From Algoriphagus formosus (lineage in GTDB: Bacteria; Bacteroidota; Bacteroidia; Cytophagales; Cyclobacteriaceae), in NCBI RefSeq assembly GCF_002807035.1, contig NZ_NIUC01000002.1, forward strand, positions 1,517,267-1,581,266: DNA of 64,000 bases, written 5' to 3'. Position 1 is the stretch's first letter, and every line of letters starts with the position of its first letter. A model generated the notes under the pieces. The model was not told the origin of the DNA and did not search any database. It worked only from the letters and a program-made list of their open reading frames with translations. This document shows, one piece after another, positions 52,979 to 63,023 of the stretch. A program made the translations under genes and the position numbers.

Positions 52979-54763
52979 ATGAAAAAGATCCTGCTCCTAG
53001 TATTTCTATTTCCCATAGTTTCCATAGCTCAGGAGGTAATGCCTCCGTTGATTCCTTGGAACGGAAAATCTGAAACTCTTCTTGTCGAAAAATCCAACCC
53101 ATGGATCACTCCTGGTGAACTCAGTAATCTGACGGAGTCACCAACGTATGAAGAAACCTATCAGTGGATCAAAAAACTGGCCGATTCCAGTCCCTTACTT
53201 CAATTGAAAAGTCTGGGAAAAAGTGAGCAAGGGCGAGATATATGGATGCTTCTTGCCTCGGCATCTCAAACTTTTGATGCAGCTAGTCTCAAGGCTAGCG
53301 AAAAGCCTTTGATATTTTTTCATGGAGGTATTCATGCCGGGGAAATCGATGGAAAAGATGCAGGTATGATGCTGCTGCGGGATATCATTCATGGAAATAA
53401 GGTAGACTTACTCGAAATGGCGGATATTCTTTTCATCCCAATCTTGAATGTCGATGGTCATGAGCGCCGTAGTCCCTATGGCCGTGTCAATCAACGAGGG
53501 CCTGCAGAGATGGGATGGCGGACCAATGCTCAAAACTTGAATTTGAACCGGGATTTTTCAAAAATCGAAACAGCAGGAGTTCGGGCAGTCGTAGAAGTCA
53601 TCAATGAGTATCAGCCTGATCTGTATGTAGATGTGCACGTGACAGACGGGGCCGATTACCAATACGATATTACCTACGGCTATGTCAAAACCGGTGGCTA
53701 CTCTCCGGCAGTCAGTGAGTTTTTGTCAGATACCTTTCAGCCCGAAGTCGATCAAGCACTTGAAGATTGGGGACATATTCCTGGTCCTTTGCTTTTTGCA
53801 GCAAACGGGAGAGATTTCTCAGCAGGAAACGTTGCTTTTTCCTTTAGTCCACGCTTTTCCCATACCTATGGGGATGCCAGACATTTGCCATCCATTTTGA
53901 TAGAAAACCATTCGCTCAAGCCCTTCCGGCAGCGTGTCTTAGGTACTTATGTATTTATGGAACAAGCCATCAAAACAATGGCTTCACATTTCGAGGCAGT
54001 TCAGCAGGCAATCGAAAAAGATCAAAATCAGGCCAAAGAGTCCTTGGCGGTTAAATTCAAATTCCGAGATGCCCCGGCAGATACCATGGATTTCAAAGGA
54101 GTAGCTTCAAGAAAAGAGAAGTCAGAAATCACGGGCGGGGAATATGTCGTTTGGGAAGGAAAGGCCATCAGTCAGCAGGTGCCCTCGCTTTTGATGGATG
54201 TACCGGTACAAACTGTACCTATTCCGAAGGCTTATTGGATTTCTTCCGAATGGGGAGAAGTAATCGAAAAGCTACAGATTCACGGTATTGAAATGGAAAT
54301 CCTGACCGAGTCAAAAGAGCTGAAATTGGAATACTCCAAGGTGACAGATTTCAAAATGGTTGCTCAGCCCTATGAAGGCTTGATGCGAGTGCAGGATTTT
54401 GATTCTGAAAAAATCTATCGAACCCAAACTCTCCTTCCAGGCTCGGTTCGAGTGAAAACGGATCAGGATTTAGGTGAGTTGATCGTAATTCTTTTAGAGC
54501 CTGAGTCCGTGGACAGCTTTTTCCAGTGGGGATACTTCAATTCGATTTTTTCACAAACCGAATATATGGAAACTTACATCATGGAGCCAATGATCGCTCA
54601 AATGCTTGAAGAGGATCCTGATTTGAAAAAAGAGTTTGAGGCTAAAAAGGAATCAGAACCTGAGTTTGCTCAGAACCCAAGAAGGGTGTATCGTTGGTTT
54701 TATGAAAAGACACCCTATTTCGATCAAAACTGGAAGGTCATTCCGGTGGGTAGAGAATGGTAA
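52979..54763 (+). CDS. M14 zinc metallocarboxypeptidase
   Basis: 594 residues; start at 52979 gives signal peptide MKKILLLVFLFPIVSIAQ. The zinc pair is HAGE (His119, Glu122, in FHGGIHAGEIDG), NRDF follows in LNLNRDFSK, the third ligand is in VDVHVTDGADY, and the general-base Glu in LIENHSLKPF. It differs from the 46316 peptidase in having no GATase-like domain. Probably an exported carboxypeptidase for protein scavenging. Fourteen nt separates it from the VOC gene. Confidence 0.92.
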   Translation: MKKILLLVFLFPIVSIAQEVMPPLIPWNGKSETLLVEKSNPWITPGELSNLTESPTYEETYQWIKKLADSSPLLQLKSLGKSEQGRDIWMLLASASQTFDAASLKASEKPLIFFHGGIHAGEIDGKDAGMMLLRDIIHGNKVDLLEMADILFIPILNVDGHERRSPYGRVNQRGPAEMGWRTNAQNLNLNRDFSKIETAGVRAVVEVINEYQPDLYVDVHVTDGADYQYDITYGYVKTGGYSPAVSEFLSDTFQPEVDQALEDWGHIPGPLLFAANGRDFSAGNVAFSFSPRFSHTYGDARHLPSILIENHSLKPFRQRVLGTYVFMEQAIKTMASHFEAVQQAIEKDQNQAKESLAVKFKFRDAPADTMDFKGVASRKEKSEITGGEYVVWEGKAISQQVPSLLMDVPVQTVPIPKAYWISSEWGEVIEKLQIHGIEMEILTESKELKLEYSKVTDFKMVAQPYEGLMRVQDFDSEKIYRTQTLLPGSVRVKTDQDLGELIVILLEPESVDSFFQWGYFNSIFSQTEYMETYIMEPMIAQMLEEDPDLKKEFEAKKESEPEFAQNPRRVYRWFYEKTPYFDQNWKVIPVGREW

Positions 54764-54776
54764 TTGAGCTCAGAAT

Positions 54777-55163
54777 ATGAAAATCGAACACTTGGCTATT
54801 TGGGTGAAAGATCTGGAGGCTATGAAGCGTTTTTATTGCCAGCAGTTTGACTTCAAAGCAGGTGAACGCTATCATAACTCCAAACGAGGTTTTTCATCCT
54901 ATTTCCTTTCAGGTGAAGGAGGAGCAAGACTGGAGCTTATGCAGCAGGATGATATTCAAGCAGGTAATCTTTTAAGAGGAAAGCGACTGGGACTTGCTCA
55001 TTTTGCGATTTCTCTAGGATCAGAGAATGCGGTAGATCAACTGACGAAAAGGCTACGATCCACCGGGGTCAAGATCATAGGTGAACCTCGGTGGACCGGT
55101 GATGGCTATTACGAAAGCGTCATTGAAGACCCTGAAGGTAATTGGGTGGAGCTCACCGCTTGA
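54777..55163 (+). CDS. VOC (glyoxalase/bleomycin-resistance) superfamily protein
   Basis: 128 residues: first beta-alpha-beta-beta-beta unit MKIEHLAIWVKDLEAMKRFYCQQFDF...SYFLSGEGGARLELMQQDD and second LGLAHFAISLGSENAVDQLTKRLRSTGVKI...ESVIEDPEGNWVELTA. Metal ligands expected in this fold are His5, Glu53, His75 and Glu125-like positions, of which His5 (IEH), Glu of LEL, His of LAH and Glu of VEL are seen, as in glyoxalase I-type metal sites. Its substrate is unknown. The stop codon abuts the stop codon of the convergent outer-membrane factor gene with no base between. Confidence 0.88.
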   Translation: MKIEHLAIWVKDLEAMKRFYCQQFDFKAGERYHNSKRGFSSYFLSGEGGARLELMQQDDIQAGNLLRGKRLGLAHFAISLGSENAVDQLTKRLRSTGVKIIGEPRWTGDGYYESVIEDPEGNWVELTA

Positions 55164-56567
55164 TTACCAGCCTCCTCCCAGTGCCGCATATAAATTTGAA
55201 TAGGCGGTAAGCAATTGCTGCTTTGTTCCAGCCCAATTCAACTGTGCGTCAAATGCCTGTCGCTGTGACTCCAAGTACTCCAAATAGGATGTTACACCCT
55301 GATTATATCGCTCTTGGGAAAGAAACTGAGCTTTTACAGCTGCATCCACATGAGCTTGTCGAGCGATCAGTTCTTTTTTGAGGGATTCTATGGAATACAG
55401 AATATTTTCAACCTCTTCATAGGCGCTGAGGACGGTTCGCTCATAGTTTAGAATTGCCTGCCTTGTCCGACTTTCTTCTATGTCTACTTGCCTTTGTAAA
55501 GCTCCCCAATTGAATAATGGCCCGAGAATACTAGCGCCCATATTCCAAGAAGCTCCACTACTTCCCAAAGAAGAAAACTGAGAACCTGCTACTCCTAGCA
55601 GCCCTGATAGAGAAATATTTGGTAGTCGGTTAGCTTTGGCAGCTCCAATCAGTGCATTGGATGCAATTAAGTCTTGCTCCGCAATCAATATGTCAGGCCT
55701 TCGGACAAGTAGCTCACCAGGGAGAACTTCCGGAAAAGGGATATCCTCAGGTTGATCCAAAAGCTCAATACCGATGGTCTTGGATTCAGGAAGCTCACCA
55801 ACTAATCGGCTGAGAAGGTTTTCAGAAGAAACGATCAATCGCTCCCAAATCGGAATACTTCCTGCTGCAATGGCCTCCTGAATTTGTGCTTGGTTTAAAT
55901 CTATTTCTGCGATGATTCCTTTGTCAAATCGCTCCTCGATGATGTTGAGCATGCTATCGCGCAGGTTCAGCGTCTGCTCGGATATTTCAAGTCGCAATTT
56001 GTACTCTAAGAGTTGGAAATAGGTCGTTGCTACGGTATTGATCAGGCTTAGCTTGACAGCCCGATAACCTTCCTCGGATGCCAAAATGTTGGCTTTGGCT
56101 GCTTCATTTAACCGGCGATATTTTCCCCAGAAATCTATTTCCCAGTTTACCGAACCAAATCCGCTGAAAACATTTTGAGTTGAACCTAGAGCAAATCCTG
56201 CGAAATTTCCTCTTTGCGCAGCACCAGAATAGCCGATGGATGGTAGCATTTGGGATCGCTGAATCACGAGAGATGCCTGGGCTTGCTGAATGTTTTCAGC
56301 CGCAATTTCCAAATCCTGATTATTGTCCAGAGCTTTCTGGATCAAATCCTGTAAAACCTCATCCGGAAAAACCTCAAACCATTGCAAGTTTACCGCGGAA
56401 TCTATTTGAAGTGTATCCACATTTACTTGCATCGAATCTAAATTCCGGTCTAGCTCATCCGTTCGATATGTTTCATAGGTCAATACTTCGACTCCTTGGT
56501 AGTTCTGTCCTGATTTACAAGACCAGAAAATGCCAACTATTACTATCAATCCTAAAATCCGATTCAT
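55164..56567 (-). CDS. TolC/NodT-family outer-membrane efflux lipoprotein
   Basis: 467 residues, lipobox IFWSCKS (Cys17). Two outer-membrane-factor repeats: WFEVFPDEVLQDLIQKALDNNQDLEIAAENIQQAQASL and LLVRRPDILIAEQDLIASNALIGAAKANRLPNISLSGLLG, both NodT hallmarks, and the long periplasmic coiled-coil helices. Third gene of an operon MFP-RND-OMF on the minus strand, overlapping the RND gene by 4 nt. Channel component of the efflux complex. No regulator gene is adjacent. Confidence 0.94.
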   Translation of the reverse strand: MNRILGLIVIVGIFWSCKSGQNYQGVEVLTYETYRTDELDRNLDSMQVNVDTLQIDSAVNLQWFEVFPDEVLQDLIQKALDNNQDLEIAAENIQQAQASLVIQRSQMLPSIGYSGAAQRGNFAGFALGSTQNVFSGFGSVNWEIDFWGKYRRLNEAAKANILASEEGYRAVKLSLINTVATTYFQLLEYKLRLEISEQTLNLRDSMLNIIEERFDKGIIAEIDLNQAQIQEAIAAGSIPIWERLIVSSENLLSRLVGELPESKTIGIELLDQPEDIPFPEVLPGELLVRRPDILIAEQDLIASNALIGAAKANRLPNISLSGLLGVAGSQFSSLGSSGASWNMGASILGPLFNWGALQRQVDIEESRTRQAILNYERTVLSAYEEVENILYSIESLKKELIARQAHVDAAVKAQFLSQERYNQGVTSYLEYLESQRQAFDAQLNWAGTKQQLLTAYSNLYAALGGGW

Positions 56568-59500
56568 TTCTCAGTTGATTTTAGTGCCAAATCACGTTTT
56601 TCTTCATAGCGGGCTAATTTTCCTACCAAGACAAAAAGCATTGGATATAAAAATAAGCCCAAGAAGGTAGCAACTCCGATACCTCCTAATAAGGCCATTC
56701 CCATCACTTTTCTGGCAACAGCTCCAGATCCACTAGCCAGGATCAATGGCAAGACTCCAAGAATAAATGAAAATACGGTCATCAAAATTGGTCTGAATCG
56801 AAGTCGAGCCGCTTCAACTGCTGCCTCGAATAGGCTTAGACCCTCATCGAATTTGATTTTGGCAAATTCTACTATCAGAATGGCATTTTTCGCAGCCATG
56901 GCGATCAACATGACTAGGGATATTTGTGCGAAAATATTATTCAAATAAAGCTCATCGAATAGTCTCGCCAGATAGAGAAATAGGAATGCTCCAAATAATG
57001 CAAAAGGCGTCCCCAGCAAAATCGCAAATGGCATAGACCAAGACTCGTATTGAGCTGCCAAAATCAAAAAAACAAAGAAAAGCGAGAAAGCAAAGACAAT
57101 TCCTGCTTGTCCCGAGGCTGCGCGCTCTTGGTAGCTCATGGCATTCCAACTGTAAGTCATATCATCAGGCAAAACTTCTTCGGCCACTTCCTCCAAAGCA
57201 TCAAGTGCTTGTGTGGAGGAAAACCCGGGGGCAGGCCCGCCCGTGACCTCTGCAGAACGATACAAATTAAATCGATTGGTGTAATCAGGTCCTGAAATAG
57301 GTTTAACTGTCACAAAGCTTGAAATCGGGACCGATTGACCCTTGGCGTTTTTGATGTAGAAGAATTCAAGACCTTCTTCCCCTTGGCGATATTCTGGTTC
57401 CGCCTGAATGTATGCCTTGTAAAGTCTTCCGAAGCGATTGAAATCATTGACATAAGCTCCTCCTAGATAAGCGGCGAAAGTATTGTACACGTCCGCGAGC
57501 TGAAGTCCTGCTTTGAGAACTTTTTCTTCATCAATTTCTATAAATCGCTGTGGAACTGTTGCTTGATAGGTAGTGAAGGCTGATGCGATTTCGGGCCGTT
57601 TTTGGGCAGCCTCGATAAATGCATAGGTGTGCTGGGCCAAATAAGCCGGATCTTTTCCTTCCTTGTCTTGAATCATGATACTAAAACCAGATCCATTACC
57701 CAGTCCAGGAATTGCCGGAGGTCCGAAGCAAACAACTTGTCCGGATTTGATCTCAGTAGCAAAAATTCTGTTCAGGCGGGCCATCATATCAGCGGCAGTA
57801 GCTTCACGATCATCCCAGTTTTTCAAGGTCACAAACATAAATCCCGTATTTGGGATATAGCTACCAGCTAGTAGGCTAAAACCCGAAAGACCTGTAGCAA
57901 ACTCTGTTTCTTCTTGGGCCATGACGATTTCTTCCACCTTCCGCATGACCTCATCTGTTCGCTGCATGGAGGATGCATTAGGGAGCTGCACGTTTACGAA
58001 TAAATATCCCTGGTCTTCCTCAGGTAGGAAACCTCCGGGAACCATCTTGGCAAAAATACCTGCAGCTACCAAGGTAATGATGACATATACCGCACCTCGT
58101 TTGAGTTTTCCTGCAAAAAACTTCGCCACTCCAGTGTACCGATCAGTGTTGGTATCAAACCAGCGATTGAATTTCCCGAAAAACCCTTTCTTGGGTCCAG
58201 GAGAATTTTTCAGTAAAAGGGCACAGAGCGCTGGGCTCAGACTCAAGGCATTGATGGATGAGAAAATAACCGAAATGGCAATGGTAATGGCGAATTGTTG
58301 GTAAAGTTTACCTGTAATACCTGCCATGGCTGCCACCGGTACGAATACAGCTACCATCACCAATGTGGTCGCTATTACCGGAGCACTTACCTCCTTCATA
58401 GCAGCAGTGGTAGCATCTTTTGGATTCATTCCTTTCTGCATATTTACCTGCACTGCTTCCACGACCACAATCGCATCATCGACGACTATACCAATCGCTA
58501 ATACTAATCCTAGGAGAGAAAGCGTATTGATGGAAAAACCCAATAGCGGAAAAACCATAAAGGCTGCAACCAAAGAAACTGGAATCGCTAATGTCGGAAT
58601 CAGCGTTGCTCTCCAATCTTGGATGAAAAGGAAAACCACCAGAATAACCAAAACAAGCGCAATGACTAAAGTTTCGATGATTTCTGCGATACCGGCGGTG
58701 ATCGGTGCAGTGGAATCAAGGGAAATTTGATAGTCAATTCCTTCTGGAAAGTTGAGTTTCAACTCATCCATAGTGCCGATAATTTGTTCGGCAAGTTCTA
58801 CTGCATTGGAACCAGGAGACTGATAAACTGCTACGATTGCACTCTCTTTTCCATTCAATCGGGTGAAGGCATTGTAGGACTCCACTCCCAATTCTACTCG
58901 TGCAATATCTTTGATTTTGACTTGGCTTCCGTCATCTTCGGATCGAATGACGACATTCCCAAACTGCTCCTCCGAAACCAATCGATCAGGTAATCTGACG
59001 GTATAGGTAAACTCTGTTCCCTCCGGTGCTGGTTCTGCTCCAAATTTTCCTCCCGGGGCTACAACACTTTGCTGCCGTATTGCATTCATGATCTCCGGAA
59101 CGGTGATTCCTAATCTTGCAAGCCGATCCGGTTTGACCCAGATTCGCATTGAATAGTCACTAGAGCCCAAGACCTGAACCCGTCCTACTCCTCGTATACG
59201 GGCTAGCTTATCTTGAACATTGATCAAACCATAATTTCCTAAAAATGCCTGGTCATAAGTTCCGTCTGGAGAAGTCAATGCAATCAACATCAAAATGTTT
59301 GGCATTGACTTTTGGGTTTTGACCCCGATACGTTTGACTTCTTCCGGGAGTTTGGGTGTAGCGGCTGCTGCTCTGGTCTGGGTGAAGACCGTGTTCATAT
59401 CTGGATCAGTTCCCAAATCGAAAGTCACATCCAAAGCAAGAGACCCATCATTTGCATTGGTGGATTTCATGTAGAGCATGTTTTCCACCCCATTCATCTC

Positions 59501-59734
59501 TTGTTCTAAAGGAGAGGCTACCGATTGCTCCACACTGATTGCGTTTGCGCCTGTGAAGGCTGTACTCACTCTGACTACAGGAGGGGTAATGGCTGGGTAC
59601 TGCTCAATAGCTAGCCCCAAAATCGAAATCCCTCCTATGATGACCATAAATAGGGCAATGACTATGGCGACAATGGGTCTTCGGACGAAAAAGATGTGAT
59701 TTTGCTCTTCTATCTTACTCATGGAATCAGTCAT
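56564..59734 (-). CDS. RND efflux transporter, hydrophobe/amphiphile family (HAE1, AcrB-like)
   Basis: 1056 residues, 12 TM helices and two large periplasmic loops: N-terminal HIFFVRRPIVAIVIALFMVIIGG, the GTTLVMVAVFVPVA-type helix, TM4 with the proton-relay acidic pair (LVLAIGIVVDDAIVVVEAVQ), the Pro-rich VVFLFIQDWRATLIPTLAIPVSL helix, and FSLFFVFLILAAQYESWSMP. Proton-driven drug or bile/detergent efflux is the family function; specificity is unknown. Starts at 59734 or 59722. Overlaps the MFP gene by 8 nt and the OMF by 4 nt. Confidence 0.96.
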   Translation of the reverse strand: MTDSMSKIEEQNHIFFVRRPIVAIVIALFMVIIGGISILGLAIEQYPAITPPVVRVSTAFTGANAISVEQSVASPLEQEMNGVENMLYMKSTNANDGSLALDVTFDLGTDPDMNTVFTQTRAAAATPKLPEEVKRIGVKTQKSMPNILMLIALTSPDGTYDQAFLGNYGLINVQDKLARIRGVGRVQVLGSSDYSMRIWVKPDRLARLGITVPEIMNAIRQQSVVAPGGKFGAEPAPEGTEFTYTVRLPDRLVSEEQFGNVVIRSEDDGSQVKIKDIARVELGVESYNAFTRLNGKESAIVAVYQSPGSNAVELAEQIIGTMDELKLNFPEGIDYQISLDSTAPITAGIAEIIETLVIALVLVILVVFLFIQDWRATLIPTLAIPVSLVAAFMVFPLLGFSINTLSLLGLVLAIGIVVDDAIVVVEAVQVNMQKGMNPKDATTAAMKEVSAPVIATTLVMVAVFVPVAAMAGITGKLYQQFAITIAISVIFSSINALSLSPALCALLLKNSPGPKKGFFGKFNRWFDTNTDRYTGVAKFFAGKLKRGAVYVIITLVAAGIFAKMVPGGFLPEEDQGYLFVNVQLPNASSMQRTDEVMRKVEEIVMAQEETEFATGLSGFSLLAGSYIPNTGFMFVTLKNWDDREATAADMMARLNRIFATEIKSGQVVCFGPPAIPGLGNGSGFSIMIQDKEGKDPAYLAQHTYAFIEAAQKRPEIASAFTTYQATVPQRFIEIDEEKVLKAGLQLADVYNTFAAYLGGAYVNDFNRFGRLYKAYIQAEPEYRQGEEGLEFFYIKNAKGQSVPISSFVTVKPISGPDYTNRFNLYRSAEVTGGPAPGFSSTQALDALEEVAEEVLPDDMTYSWNAMSYQERAASGQAGIVFAFSLFFVFLILAAQYESWSMPFAILLGTPFALFGAFLFLYLARLFDELYLNNIFAQISLVMLIAMAAKNAILIVEFAKIKFDEGLSLFEAAVEAARLRFRPILMTVFSFILGVLPLILASGSGAVARKVMGMALLGGIGVATFLGLFLYPMLFVLVGKLARYEEKRDLALKSTEK

Positions 59735-60860
59735 TGAATTGAGAGATGAATTCCACTTCCTCGGGAACGATCGTCATACCGTTTCTTACTTGCTGTAATC
59801 CTTCAAGTACAATTCTATCTCCATCCTGCACCCCCGATTCGATCAAAAAATAATCTCTGTATTTTCCCGTAATGACCACCTCATCACGTGAGACTACATT
59901 TTCATTATCTACTTTGAAAACAAAAAATCTTCCTTGAAACTCGCTAACTGTGCGCTGAGGAACGATTACTCCGTTTTCAACTTCTTCGATGATAGCCCTG
60001 ACCCTAGCGAATTGGCCAGGTCTAATCAATCGGTCTGGATTGGGGAAAGAGGCTTGAATCAGGATAGTGCCCGTAGAGGTATCGATTTCCCGGTTGATGA
60101 AGTCAACATAGCCGACCTGATCAAATATAATCCCATCCGAAAGCACCAATTGCAAAGGGAGCTGCACTCTTGGTTGATTTCTGGCTTCCTGATATTCTCG
60201 GAAAAGTGCTAAGTAGTCGTTTTCGGCAAGGAAAAATTCTACTCGAATAGAGTCGATCAAGGATACTGTGTTTAAGATGACTGGGTTGGGACTTCTTCCT
60301 ACAAATTCCCCCACCTTGGCGTTGGTTTTGCCTATCAGTCCATCGATGGGAGACTTGATTTTGGAATATCCCAATTGGATGTTTTGGAAATTTAGATTGG
60401 CCTTAGCAGCATTCACCGCAGCTTCTGCAGCATCTCTTTTTGCTATGGCAGCATCCAGATCTTTTTGAGAAATGGCATTGATCTCGGCGAGCGGTTCATA
60501 TCGTGCCAAATCATTCTCTGCTTGGGTAAGGGCCACTTGAGCTTCTGCCAATTGGCTATTTGCGGCATTCACCGCTTCCTGAAGTTGGTCAGGATCTATG
60601 GTGTAGAGAAGTTCGCCTTTTTTGACGAGTTTACCTTCACTGAAATGAATCCCCTCTAGATACCCCTCTGTGCGAGTTCGGATGGGAACATCCTGTTTGC
60701 CATAGACCTGTGCTACAAAATCCTTCTCGATTTGGACTTTTTGAGAGTTGATTTTGACAACCTTTATTTCGGGGCTGGGTGCAGCAGTCGGTATTTCAGA
60801 TTTTTCTCCACAGGATGTGAAAAGCGCAAATCCAAAAATTAACTTGAGAAAATACTTCAT
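59727..60860 (-). CDS. RND efflux periplasmic adaptor (membrane fusion) lipoprotein
   Basis: 377 residues, lipobox LFTSCGEK (Cys17). HlyD/AcrA organisation: barrel-sandwich lipoyl half VYGKQDVPIRTRTEGYLEGIHFSEGKLVKKGELLYTID, a helical hairpin (QLAEAQVALTQAENDLARYEPLAEINAISQKDLDAAIAKRDAAEAAV), return half SKIKSPIDGLIGKTNAKVGEFVG, and a beta-barrel domain. First gene of the operon, joined to the RND gene by an 8-nt overlap. Confidence 0.95.
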   Translation of the reverse strand: MKYFLKLIFGFALFTSCGEKSEIPTAAPSPEIKVVKINSQKVQIEKDFVAQVYGKQDVPIRTRTEGYLEGIHFSEGKLVKKGELLYTIDPDQLQEAVNAANSQLAEAQVALTQAENDLARYEPLAEINAISQKDLDAAIAKRDAAEAAVNAAKANLNFQNIQLGYSKIKSPIDGLIGKTNAKVGEFVGRSPNPVILNTVSLIDSIRVEFFLAENDYLALFREYQEARNQPRVQLPLQLVLSDGIIFDQVGYVDFINREIDTSTGTILIQASFPNPDRLIRPGQFARVRAIIEEVENGVIVPQRTVSEFQGRFFVFKVDNENVVSRDEVVITGKYRDYFLIESGVQDGDRIVLEGLQQVRNGMTIVPEEVEFISQFND

Positions 60861-61063
60861 TCTACTAGGTTATTTTAAAGAATTAAAAATTAGTAAAAAA
60901 AACCTGACAAAATTAAAAAAGAAATTTTTTTTTCGGATTTATTAAAAATGAGGGGCCTTCTCTGTGTATTTGATGAAAAATGATTTCAATTGAAAATTCA
61001 GCCTTTCCCCTTGTAAATGAGTTTCTAATTGGAAGACCGTATGGATGGATGAAAAGATATCGC

Positions 61064-61654
61064 TCAGATTTTTTCCAACACCAATCCAAACTTCACGTTG
61101 ATTGAGTTTTCAACTTTGACTGTACCGAGGAATTTGATTGGTGGGTCAAGCTGAAAGTCAGAGAAAGTGACTTCCTGAGCTCCCAGAAGGAAAGTTTTGC
61201 CATTTTCTTTGGTGGAAAGCTGACAGGATATAGGGAATCTACGACAGGTTCCGGCAAGTGTGATTTCTACATTCCCGCTTAGTTTTTCTTTCCCTGTGTT
61301 CAGATTTTCTCTTTTCAAGTCCAAAAACCTAACTTGGATTTCAGGGTGTTTTTCTGCCTTGACGGTTTTGTGAAAGTCCTTGGTCATCATTCGATTGAAA
61401 CAGTCAAAGTTTTGGGACTTAAGTGTGAGTTCACCTGACCATATTGCAGTCTGTTCTCCGGGAATTATTTCTTCTTCAAGAATATCATTTCCATGATAAT
61501 TCATTGATTGGCACTCGAATGAATTGATATTGGTCTTTCCTTCAATGCTGACTGTACTTTGAGAAGAGACAAGCCATTGATTGACTTTTTTTTCTTTCGG
61601 AATGCTTGATATTGAAAATAAAAAGCTCACTAAAATCAGTAGTAGCGTTTTCAT
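61064..61654 (-). CDS. YceI-like secreted protein, downstream copy
   Basis: 196 residues. The start at 61654 gives a signal peptide (MKTLLLILVSFLFSISS); the longer reading to 61681 overlaps the hairpin upstream. The YceI-like lipocalin fold can be followed: WLVSSQSTVSIEGKTNINSFEC near the N terminus, SGELTLKSQNFDCFNRMMTKDFHKTVKAEKHPEIQVRFLDL in the centre, and EKLSGNVEITLAGTCRRFPI later. YceI proteins bind isoprenoid/lipidic molecules in the periplasm. Compared with the 63024 copy it has the extra cysteines and a different core, so a partner rather than a recent duplicate. Confidence 0.82.
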   Translation of the reverse strand: MKTLLLILVSFLFSISSIPKEKKVNQWLVSSQSTVSIEGKTNINSFECQSMNYHGNDILEEEIIPGEQTAIWSGELTLKSQNFDCFNRMMTKDFHKTVKAEKHPEIQVRFLDLKRENLNTGKEKLSGNVEITLAGTCRRFPISCQLSTKENGKTFLLGAQEVTFSDFQLDPPIKFLGTVKVENSINVKFGLVLEKI

Positions 61655-61669
61655 TTCTTTGGAGGTTTG

Positions 61670-61701
61670 AAAGGCTGACACTCCGAGAAGTGCCAGCCTT
61701 T
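61670..61701. terminator. hairpin between the barrel gene and the YceI-like gene
   Basis: AAAGGCTG-A-CACT (61670-61682) pairs with AGTG-C-CAGCCTTT (61689-61701). It lies 28 nt beyond the stop of the minus-strand barrel gene, where a terminator or attenuator would be expected, but it lacks a long U run on that strand. Confidence 0.5.
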
Positions 61702-61729
61702 AAATTTTGAAAATCTAGTCTTGAGATAA

Positions 61730-63004
61730 TTAGAAGCTAATAGCTGCTTCTAAATTTATCCCTTTGAATTCTCCACCGTTAAACTTGTTGTCAGCAGCAA
61801 AACCAGACTTGTATTGTTGATTGACGTACTCTAGTTTCACGAGGACATTGTTAGTCATAAACCAGCCTCCGCCGATATTGGTACGAGTGATTTTGGTGTC
61901 GACTGCGCCTTCGGTAGCATTGCCATTTACGGAGTTCAATCGAGCGCCAATGTAGAATTGTTCAGTAGTTCCAAAGCGATAAAGTGCTTCACCTGCAAGC
62001 TGGGTAAACTGTCCGTTGCCTTGCTCTTCTGAATTGCTCACGATCTCATAGATACCGAAGAACTCAAATCCTTTGACTTTTAAGAATGGGTTGAACTGTA
62101 TCGCTGACATTTGCTTGAAACGTGGATTAAATCTTCCTTCAAAATCATTTGGATTGCCTTCTATGGTTTGCATGATATTGTAGTAACGAGAACCCGCGCG
62201 ATCGCCTCCATATAGCCACGTTCCGGTGGTGGTTCCATTATTGAGGTACCAAGAACCTGTCAATCGAAATCTTACGTCATCATTGAACTGCTTGTCAAAT
62301 CCGACTTTTCCGTAAAATGATATTTTATTGTCTGAATTATCATTTAGGACTACACTCTGATTCAATTTTCCATTGGAAACACCAATTACACCGATAAAGC
62401 CATTTTTCTGTAGAGTTACCTCTCCAAAGGCCTCTGTTGAGAAGGCATCCATGATATAATTACCGATGAATGGGTTGAAAATTACCCGGGCATTATCAGA
62501 TCTTCTAAAATGGGCATCGCCGTAGTTGAATTCATCCAAACCGACTGTAATGGTGGCTACACTCATAAGCCCTTCGAGGAAGCCAGGCTTGATAAAGTCT
62601 AATTTATCAATTTGCATATGGCCACCCTTCACCCATGCTTCATTATGGTGCTTGGAAGACAGGTAAGTACGAAGGTGCAAACGCACACCATCAGCAAGTT
62701 GCGTATTGATGTTAAGGTTTGCTGTAGGGAGGTTGACATTAGAGCCTAGGTCCACTAGGTTATTTAAGGAGTTGGAATGGTTGATAGACTGGAATTGTAG
62801 TGCAAAATCACCGCCTACAAAAACTTTGACTTTTTCAAAGGTACCGCCAGCTTCCTTGGGGGTTTCAAATACATTCAATCCGCGCTTATCATTTTGCCGG
62901 AAATATTGCAGCTCTGTTTCATTTTTTTGAGCCAAAGCTTCGGTAGAGACGAGGGTAGCGATGGGAAATATCCCGGCGCAAAGCCAATAGGATAGCTTTT
63001 TCAT
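61730..63004 (-). CDS. outer-membrane beta-barrel (porin-like) protein
   Basis: 424 residues, signal peptide (to about residue 25, EALAQ). Alternating strands and long loops continue to the final EAAISF. Segments such as VFVGGDFALQFQSINHS, NINTQLADGVRLHLRTYLSSKHHNEAW, IDKLDFIKPG and LVKLEYVNQQY look like a Bacteroidota porin-like family of unknown substrate. Sits between the two YceI-type genes on the same strand, suggesting a shared role in lipid or small-molecule passage across the outer membrane; the YceI copy at 63024 ends 19 nt before it. Confidence 0.78.
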   Translation of the reverse strand: MKKLSYWLCAGIFPIATLVSTEALAQKNETELQYFRQNDKRGLNVFETPKEAGGTFEKVKVFVGGDFALQFQSINHSNSLNNLVDLGSNVNLPTANLNINTQLADGVRLHLRTYLSSKHHNEAWVKGGHMQIDKLDFIKPGFLEGLMSVATITVGLDEFNYGDAHFRRSDNARVIFNPFIGNYIMDAFSTEAFGEVTLQKNGFIGVIGVSNGKLNQSVVLNDNSDNKISFYGKVGFDKQFNDDVRFRLTGSWYLNNGTTTGTWLYGGDRAGSRYYNIMQTIEGNPNDFEGRFNPRFKQMSAIQFNPFLKVKGFEFFGIYEIVSNSEEQGNGQFTQLAGEALYRFGTTEQFYIGARLNSVNGNATEGAVDTKITRTNIGGGWFMTNNVLVKLEYVNQQYKSGFAADNKFNGGEFKGINLEAAISF

Positions 63005-63023
63005 AGTTTAAAGATTTAAAGGG

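Noticed and set aside
61670-61701. Hairpin as a strong intrinsic terminator of the barrel gene
   Set aside because: The stem is good but the downstream minus-strand bases are not U-rich, so it was given moderate confidence only.
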